A DNA stretch of 64,000 bases from Thermoplasmata archaeon (GTDB lineage Archaea; Thermoplasmatota; Thermoplasmata; Lutacidiplasmatales; UBA184). The notes beneath the pieces were generated by a model. That model did no database searches. It was not told the origin of the DNA and saw nothing but the letters and a program-made list of their open reading frames with translations. Positions 59,501 to 64,000 of the stretch are shown here, piece by piece; the first letter of the stretch is position 1, and each line of letters starts with the position of its first letter. Where the stretch lies: NCBI GenBank assembly GCA_021817245.1, contig JAKAVQ010000005.1, forward strand, positions 62,001-126,000, given 5' to 3'. Made by a program: the position numbers and the translations under genes.

Positions 59501-60282
59501 GGAGCGACGGCCGGACCGAGCCGGAACCGTTCGATCGCCGCCGCCTCCTCGAAGTGGAGCTCCGCGGCCGGGACGACGATCGCGTGCAACGGCGGTCCGA
59601 AGTCCTCCGAACACATCCGGGCGAAGGGCCCGCAGAAGCCGGCCGCATCGTCCCGGCCGACGCGGGCGGCGACCGCGACGAGCGCCGCGTCCTCGAGGAC
59701 CTCGCGGCCGGCGTCGAGCTCGCGGAGCTGACGGAGCGCCTCATCGGCGAGAAGGTAGCGCCCGTCCTCGGGCCGGAGGTCGAGGAGGAGGAGCGTGTGA
59801 AGGCCGCGGCGCCGGTTCCCGTCGAGCTGCTCGAGCGGGGAGCGGGGGCGGAACCCGGGCTGAGGGATCGGGAGCGAGACGGTCCGGCCGAAGCGGTAGT
59901 GCTGAAGCCCGAGGTAGCCGGCCGCGGCCGTGAGGATCGACGCGTTCGGGTAGTATCGCCAGCCGTGGCCGGCCCTCTCGGCGGCGAGCCGCAGGGCGAC
60001 GTGCGTCGTCGCGGCGAACGGGTCCCCCACCACCAATAACGCGACCGTGCCCGACCGCTCGAGCGCGTCGATCAGCGCGTGCTCCGCCTCGACCGCGGGA
60101 CGGTCGAGCCTTCGGACGGGCCGGCCGAGCTCGGAAGAGAGCCGTTCGAGGGTGTCGGGAGGAGCGACCGCGGTGTACTCCTCCGCGTACACCTCGGAGG
60201 CCGATCGGAGGGCGTCGAGCGCCCGGCGGGAGAGCCCCCGTTCGTCGCCGAGCCCGAGCCCCACGAAGCGAAGTTCGCCCAT
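59497..60282 (-). CDS. dph5: Diphthine synthase
   Basis: Methylates the modified His of elongation factor 2 during diphthamide formation. The 261 residues show MGELRFVGLGLGDERGLS, VYAEEYTAV, VVGDPFAATTHV, ASILTAAAGYLGLQHYRFG and LHTLLLLDL, in the order of the tetrapyrrole-methylase-like Dph5 family. It overlaps the end of the convergent receiver gene by 4 bases. Confidence 0.95.
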   Translation of the reverse strand: MGELRFVGLGLGDERGLSRRALDALRSASEVYAEEYTAVAPPDTLERLSSELGRPVRRLDRPAVEAEHALIDALERSGTVALLVVGDPFAATTHVALRLAAERAGHGWRYYPNASILTAAAGYLGLQHYRFGRTVSLPIPQPGFRPRSPLEQLDGNRRRGLHTLLLLDLRPEDGRYLLADEALRQLRELDAGREVLEDAALVAVAARVGRDDAAGFCGPFARMCSEDFGPPLHAIVVPAAELHFEEAAAIERFRLGPAVAP

Positions 60283-60303
60283 CGCGACCGTCCGACCGTC
60301 GGA

Positions 60304-61110
60304 CTACCCGCGCACGGCCATCACCGGGCACGGCGCGGCTCGGAATAATTCCTCGAGGAACCGCCGGGTGAGGAGGGGCCCCCCCGCGCTGTCCGGCTCT
60401 TCGCCCATCACCACCAGGCCGAACCGCTCGCGGGCGGCGGCCTGCAGGATCAGCTCGGGCAGCTGATGACGACGCCGGAGGAGCGCGCTGGGGAAGAACG
60501 AGCGCTTGAGGCGGATCGGGGTGCCCCGGGGGCCGAGTCCATCGACCCCCGACGGTTCCTCTCCGCCCTCGCGCGGTCCGATCGCGAGGGCGATCACCGG
60601 TACATCCCCGTTGTGGACGGAGAGCTCCTCGGCGACCTTCACGACGGTCGGCGACGGGGTACCGCCCAACGTCGGCAGCAGGATCCGGGGGAACCGATCC
60701 GCCGCGAGCCCCAGTCGGTTGAGGACGAGCACGTCCGAGCGGGCGTGATGGAGGATGCCCGTGGCGGTACGGCCAACGAACGGGTTGCGGCTCCTCCGGT
60801 CGCCTCGGAGGGTGAGGAGGATCGCGTCGACCCCGTGGGCATCGGCGCTCTCGAGGATCTCGCCGGGCACGTCCGTCGCGGCGCGGACCTCGGGGTCGAC
60901 CTTCACATCGAGGGAGGCGCCGGCCTCGTGCGCCGGCACGACCAGATGGACCGACGCCCGCCACTCTCGGGTGACCTCGGGGAGCGTGGTCGTGGGGATG
61001 ACGTGGAGCACGCGGATCTCCCCGTCCGCGTCGAGGAGCATCGACGCGAAGCGGATCAGCGGCTCGACCTCCGCCGGCTCCTGCACGGGGACGAGGATCT
61101 GCCGGTACAT
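60304..61110 (-). CDS. Tandem universal stress protein (Usp) in the kdp operon
   Basis: A 268-residue protein of two Usp folds. The first begins MYRQILVPVQEPAEVEPLIRF and has VDAILLTLRGDRRSRNPFVGRTATGIL, where the G-x2-G-x9-G-S/T type loop appears as GDRRSRNPFVGRTATG. The second (from about residue 145) ends FGLVVMGEEPDS and APCPVMAVRG. Its start overlaps the kdpC stop (ATGA). KdpD sensor kinases contain a Usp domain, so this protein may sense or tune the Kdp pump in an organism lacking KdpD/E here. Confidence 0.82.
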   Translation of the reverse strand: MYRQILVPVQEPAEVEPLIRFASMLLDADGEIRVLHVIPTTTLPEVTREWRASVHLVVPAHEAGASLDVKVDPEVRAATDVPGEILESADAHGVDAILLTLRGDRRSRNPFVGRTATGILHHARSDVLVLNRLGLAADRFPRILLPTLGGTPSPTVVKVAEELSVHNGDVPVIALAIGPREGGEEPSGVDGLGPRGTPIRLKRSFFPSALLRRRHQLPELILQAAARERFGLVVMGEEPDSAGGPLLTRRFLEELFRAAPCPVMAVRG

Positions 61111-61739
61111 CAGCGCGGTCCGTACTGGTCGATCAGCGCGAGGTCCAGACTCAGCACGTCCACGTACGGCACCCCCACGTACGGGAGCCACGGATTGACA
61201 ATATGGTTGTTGACGAGCGCGGTCACCACGGCGATTGAGAGGTTCCGCGCTTCGGCGACCCGCGGCACCTGGACGAGCACCGCCTGCGGAGCGAGGTCGG
61301 GGTCGATCGAAGAGGCCGACGGCGCGGCCCACGCGAACGGGACCGTCACATTGACCGTGGCCAACCCGTACTTCTGGATGTAGCGGATCGTCTCGTTCAG
61401 CAGGGCCCGCAGCCCGGGGTCCGACGGGCCCGGCGGGCTCGGTGCGCCCAGCGTCATGTTGTAGTCCGTCGGGCTCGGTCGCTCCCAGAACAGCCACGGG
61501 GCGCTCAGGTTCTGGGCGACCAGCGTGGAGCCGACGAGCGTCCCGTTCGATCCGTAGATCAGGGAGCCGTGCGCGGCCCCGGGGTCCAGCACGTCGGCGA
61601 TCCCCGTCACGACCAGTGGATAACCGAAACCGGCGACCAGGACCATGAGGACGAGGAAGAGCCCCGCGGCGCGCAGGTGGCCGGTGATCGAGTGGGCCCG
61701 GGACAGCGGCGGAGGAGCGGCGGGCGCGCTCATCGTCAC
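61110..61739 (-). CDS. kdpC: Potassium-transporting ATPase subunit C
   Basis: A 209-residue subunit with one N-terminal membrane helix (about 24-46, with GFGYPLVVTGIADVL) and an extracytoplasmic domain. GSTLVAQNLSAPWLFWERPSPTDYN is the family signature, and later HIVNPWLPYVGVPYVDVLSLDLAL is present. It helps the KdpFABC pump bind K+ with high affinity. GTG 61739 overlaps the kdpB stop; an in-frame ATG lies two codons later. Confidence 0.95.
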   Translation of the reverse strand: MTMSAPAAPPPLSRAHSITGHLRAAGLFLVLMVLVAGFGYPLVVTGIADVLDPGAAHGSLIYGSNGTLVGSTLVAQNLSAPWLFWERPSPTDYNMTLGAPSPPGPSDPGLRALLNETIRYIQKYGLATVNVTVPFAWAAPSASSIDPDLAPQAVLVQVPRVAEARNLSIAVVTALVNNHIVNPWLPYVGVPYVDVLSLDLALIDQYGPR

Positions 61740-63856
61740 AGCCCCCCGAGCGGCAGGTAGTGGGCGACCACAACGCCGAGCGAGTGGTAGATCGGCAGGG
61801 TCGAGACCCAGGCGAGGAGCAGGTAGATGAGCTTGATCCCGACGAAGGCGCTCACGAGCCCGCCGAACCCGTAGGTGACGAGGTTGCGGCGCAATAGGTC
61901 GATGGCGGTCCGGGGACGGAAGGGGACGCCCACGAGCGCGAGCGGGATGAGGAGGGGAATGATGAACCCGTTGAACAGGAGCGCCGAAAGGACCGCGAGC
62001 TGGGGGTTGTCGAGCCCCAGCACGTTCATGACCCCAATCCCGGGAAGCGCGGCGGCCCCGGACGCGATGAAGATCGCCGGGATGATCGCGAAGTACTTCG
62101 CGACGTCGTTCGTGATGGAAAACGTGGTCAATGCCCCGCGCGTGATCAGGAGCTGCTTACCAATCGACACGACCTCGATCAGCTTGGTCGGGTCGTTGTC
62201 GAGGTCAACCATGTTGCCGGCCTCCTTCGCGGCCCCGGTGCCGCTGTTCATGGCGAGGCCCACGTCGGCACGGGCGAGCGCCGGGGCATCGTTGGTCCCG
62301 TCGCCGGTCATCGCGACCAGCCGGCCCCGCGCCTTCTCCCGCTCGATCAGCGTCAGCTTCGACTCGGGCTTCGCCTCCGCGATGAACTCGTCGACCCCGC
62401 TCTCGCGCGCGATCGCGGCCGCGGTCAGACGGTTGTCGCCGGTGCACATGATCGTGCGGATCCCCATCGTCTTCAGCTCGCGCAACCGGTCGCGGATCCC
62501 GGGCTTGACCACGTCCTTGAGGAGGACCAGTCCGAGGACCCGCCGGTTCATCGAGATCGCGAGCGGCGTCATTCCCTGCCGCGCGGCGTCGGCGGCCGCG
62601 GCGCGCAGCTCGGGCGGTACGAATGCGCCGATCCCCTCCATCGTCTTCACGGCGCCTTTGTAGACCTCGGTACCGTCGGCGAGGACGATCCCGCTCATCG
62701 GCCGCTCCACGGAGAAGGGGAGCACCTTGTACTTCCCGGGCTCGAGACGACGCGCCGGCGCGCTCCGGCGGGCGGCGAGCCGGACGATCGACCGGCCTTC
62801 GGGCGTATCGTCGAGGCTCGAGGAGAGGAGAGCCGCCTCGAGGAGGTCGCTCGACGCCACTCCGGGGCCCTCGACGAACTGGACCGCGAGCCGGTTGCCG
62901 ACCGTGATCGTCCCGGTCTTGTCGAGGATCAGCACGTCCAGGTCGCCGGCAGCCTCCACCGCCTTTCCCGACTTCGCGATGACGTTCGCGCGGGCCGTGC
63001 GATTGATCCCCGAGATCCCGATCGCGGGCAGCAATGCCCCGATCGTCGTGGGCATCAGGCAGACGAAGAGGGCGACGATCGTCGCGAGGTCGATCTTGAC
63101 GATGTCGGTGAAGTCGGCGAGGAAGATGAACGTCACGACGACCGTGAACAACGCGACCGTGAGGGCCGAGAGAAGGACGAGGAGCGCGAGCTCGTTCGGA
63201 GTCGGTTCCCGGCCCTGACCCTCCACGAGGCGGATCAGGCGGTCGAGGAACGACTGGCCCCGCACGGCCGTGACCCGCAGACGGGCCGTCCCCTGGAGCA
63301 CGCGGGTCCCGCCGAGCACGCTGGTCTTGTCGCCGCCGCTCTCGCGCATGACCGGCTCGGACTCCCCGGTCATCATCGACTCATCGATCAGGGCTGCGCC
63401 CGAGATGACGTCGCCGTCCATCGGGACCGGCTCGCCGGCCCGGATCTCGAGGGTATCGCCGACGTGCAGGACGTCCGAGAGGACCCACTGCTCGGTCCCG
63501 TCCGGGAGAATCTGGCGCGCTCGGATCCCGCTGCGGATCTCCCGAAGGGCATCGGCCCGGGCCCGGCCCTGCGCTTCCGCGATCGCCGTGGCGATGTTCG
63601 CGAACCAGAGGGTCAGGAACAGGATGACCGTGACCCAGACGAAATAATTGGGATCGTACGTCCCCACGATGTCCGGGAACGCCCTCGGGAACAGCGTCAG
63701 GACGATCAGGAAGAGGAAGAGGACGTACACGCAGAACATCACCGGATAGCGAACCTGGTTGCTCGGGCGGAACAGCTTGACCGAGTCCACGAGCACGCGC
63801 GTCACGGACGTGTGGGGGACCTTCCGGACGGACACGCGCGCGCCGGGCTCCGCCAT
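61736..63856 (-). CDS. kdpB: Potassium-transporting ATPase subunit B (P-type ATPase)
   Basis: The ATP-hydrolysing subunit of the Kdp pump. The 706 residues include MMTGESEPV (actuator TGES), DKTGTITVGN (phosphorylated Asp), the nucleotide-domain FSVERPMSGI and KGAVKTMEG, and MTGDGTNDAPALARADVG. The helix motif VCLMPTTIGALLPAIGISG is Kdp-specific. Coupled to kdpA upstream with 1 base between stop and start, and to kdpC downstream by GTGA. Confidence 0.97.
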   Translation of the reverse strand: MAEPGARVSVRKVPHTSVTRVLVDSVKLFRPSNQVRYPVMFCVYVLFLFLIVLTLFPRAFPDIVGTYDPNYFVWVTVILFLTLWFANIATAIAEAQGRARADALREIRSGIRARQILPDGTEQWVLSDVLHVGDTLEIRAGEPVPMDGDVISGAALIDESMMTGESEPVMRESGGDKTSVLGGTRVLQGTARLRVTAVRGQSFLDRLIRLVEGQGREPTPNELALLVLLSALTVALFTVVVTFIFLADFTDIVKIDLATIVALFVCLMPTTIGALLPAIGISGINRTARANVIAKSGKAVEAAGDLDVLILDKTGTITVGNRLAVQFVEGPGVASSDLLEAALLSSSLDDTPEGRSIVRLAARRSAPARRLEPGKYKVLPFSVERPMSGIVLADGTEVYKGAVKTMEGIGAFVPPELRAAAADAARQGMTPLAISMNRRVLGLVLLKDVVKPGIRDRLRELKTMGIRTIMCTGDNRLTAAAIARESGVDEFIAEAKPESKLTLIEREKARGRLVAMTGDGTNDAPALARADVGLAMNSGTGAAKEAGNMVDLDNDPTKLIEVVSIGKQLLITRGALTTFSITNDVAKYFAIIPAIFIASGAAALPGIGVMNVLGLDNPQLAVLSALLFNGFIIPLLIPLALVGVPFRPRTAIDLLRRNLVTYGFGGLVSAFVGIKLIYLLLAWVSTLPIYHSLGVVVAHYLPLGGL

Positions 63857-63857
63857 C

Positions 63858-64000
63858 TCACGGACCTCCCACGATCTGCGCGAGCGGGCCGAGGGCGATC
63901 ACGGGAAGGAACAGGAGGACCGAGACGATGATCAAAAAGAGCGTGATGTAGATCGTGAACGTCGTGCTCGCGGTCTGCAGCGTGCCGGGGCCCGGCGGAA
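63858..64000 (-). CDS. kdpA: Potassium-transporting ATPase subunit A, C-terminal end (gene continues beyond window)
   Basis: The last 46 residues read TASTTFTIYITLFLIIVSVLLF in part, then LPVIALGPLAQIVGGP and a stop at 63858-63860, matching the final membrane helix and tail of KdpA, the K+ channel-like subunit. Only this end is visible, so the filter residues cannot be checked. Confidence 0.88.
   Translation of the reverse strand, partial: PPGPGTLQTASTTFTIYITLFLIIVSVLLFLPVIALGPLAQIVGGP

Noticed and set aside
1-64000. CRISPR arrays, insertion sequences, integrases, phage genes
   Set aside because: No direct repeat series, transposase motif or integrase signature was seen. Gene content is core metabolic and informational.

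Overview
This is a 64 kb stretch of a high-GC archaeal genome, most likely from the Thermoplasmatota. The archaeal evidence is clear: a proteasome alpha subunit very close to that of Thermoplasma, EF-1alpha followed by uS10, the uS13-uS4-uS11-Rpo3 cluster, pelota, LonB, TrmY, Dph5, MBF1, archaetidylserine enzymes and a Tes-type tetraether lipid synthase. The phylum call is inference. It rests on overall protein resemblance and on a DUF6015-like protein that I associate with Thermoplasmata; a high-GC soil or sediment lineage would fit. Genes are tightly packed on both strands, many joined by 4-base ATGA or GTGA overlaps. First genes of operons commonly have a TATA-like box centred 26 to 35 bases before the start codon, which implies many leaderless or nearly leaderless mRNAs. 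I see no insertion sequence, prophage, CRISPR array or rRNA, so this reads as core chromosome.

Left part (1-20 kb): NAD synthesis (nadM), a membrane Lon protease, folD, a radical SAM protein, psmA followed by a small gene broken by two homopolymer frameshifts, uvrA-uvrC without uvrB, a creatininase-family amidohydrolase, topoisomerase I with zinc fingers, tRNA-Phe, a cupredoxin-like secreted protein, a first thiolase-DUF35 pair, argF, mbf1 and a thioesterase. Middle part (20-42 kb): EF-1alpha and uS10 run into archaetidylserine decarboxylase, archaetidylserine synthase and the pterin aldolase mptD. Then come a hemerythrin-like protein, citrate synthase, two MFS carriers, a SAM hydrolase-type protein, DnaJ, the ribosomal protein/RNA polymerase cluster, pelota, formate-tetrahydrofolate ligase, and a tandem ribbon-helix-helix regulator directly before an FtsZ-family gene.

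Right part (41-64 kb): TrmY, several Thermoplasmata-type unknowns, tetraether lipid synthase, a flavin reductase with a palindromic operator candidate, a PadR-regulated ABC exporter, an M61 PDZ peptidase, a second thiolase-DUF35 pair with an unusual fused N-terminus, a ubiX-membrane-membrane-guaAA operon, an unrecognised Cys-rich 516-residue protein, an orphan receiver domain, Dph5, and a KdpABC potassium pump operon with a tandem Usp gene instead of KdpD/E. KdpA runs off the right edge.

The points most worth following are: the tandem RHH-ftsZ locus with a perfect 10-bp inverted repeat at its promoter, and an FtsZ that lacks the second T7-loop aspartate; a FolD with two catalytic residues changed (Lys to Gln, Gln to Glu) in a genome that also has Fhs; uS13 with no usable start codon in frame; the double frameshift gene next to psmA; and the second thiolase operon, whose DUF35 protein carries what looks like a shrunken HMG-CoA-synthase-like domain.
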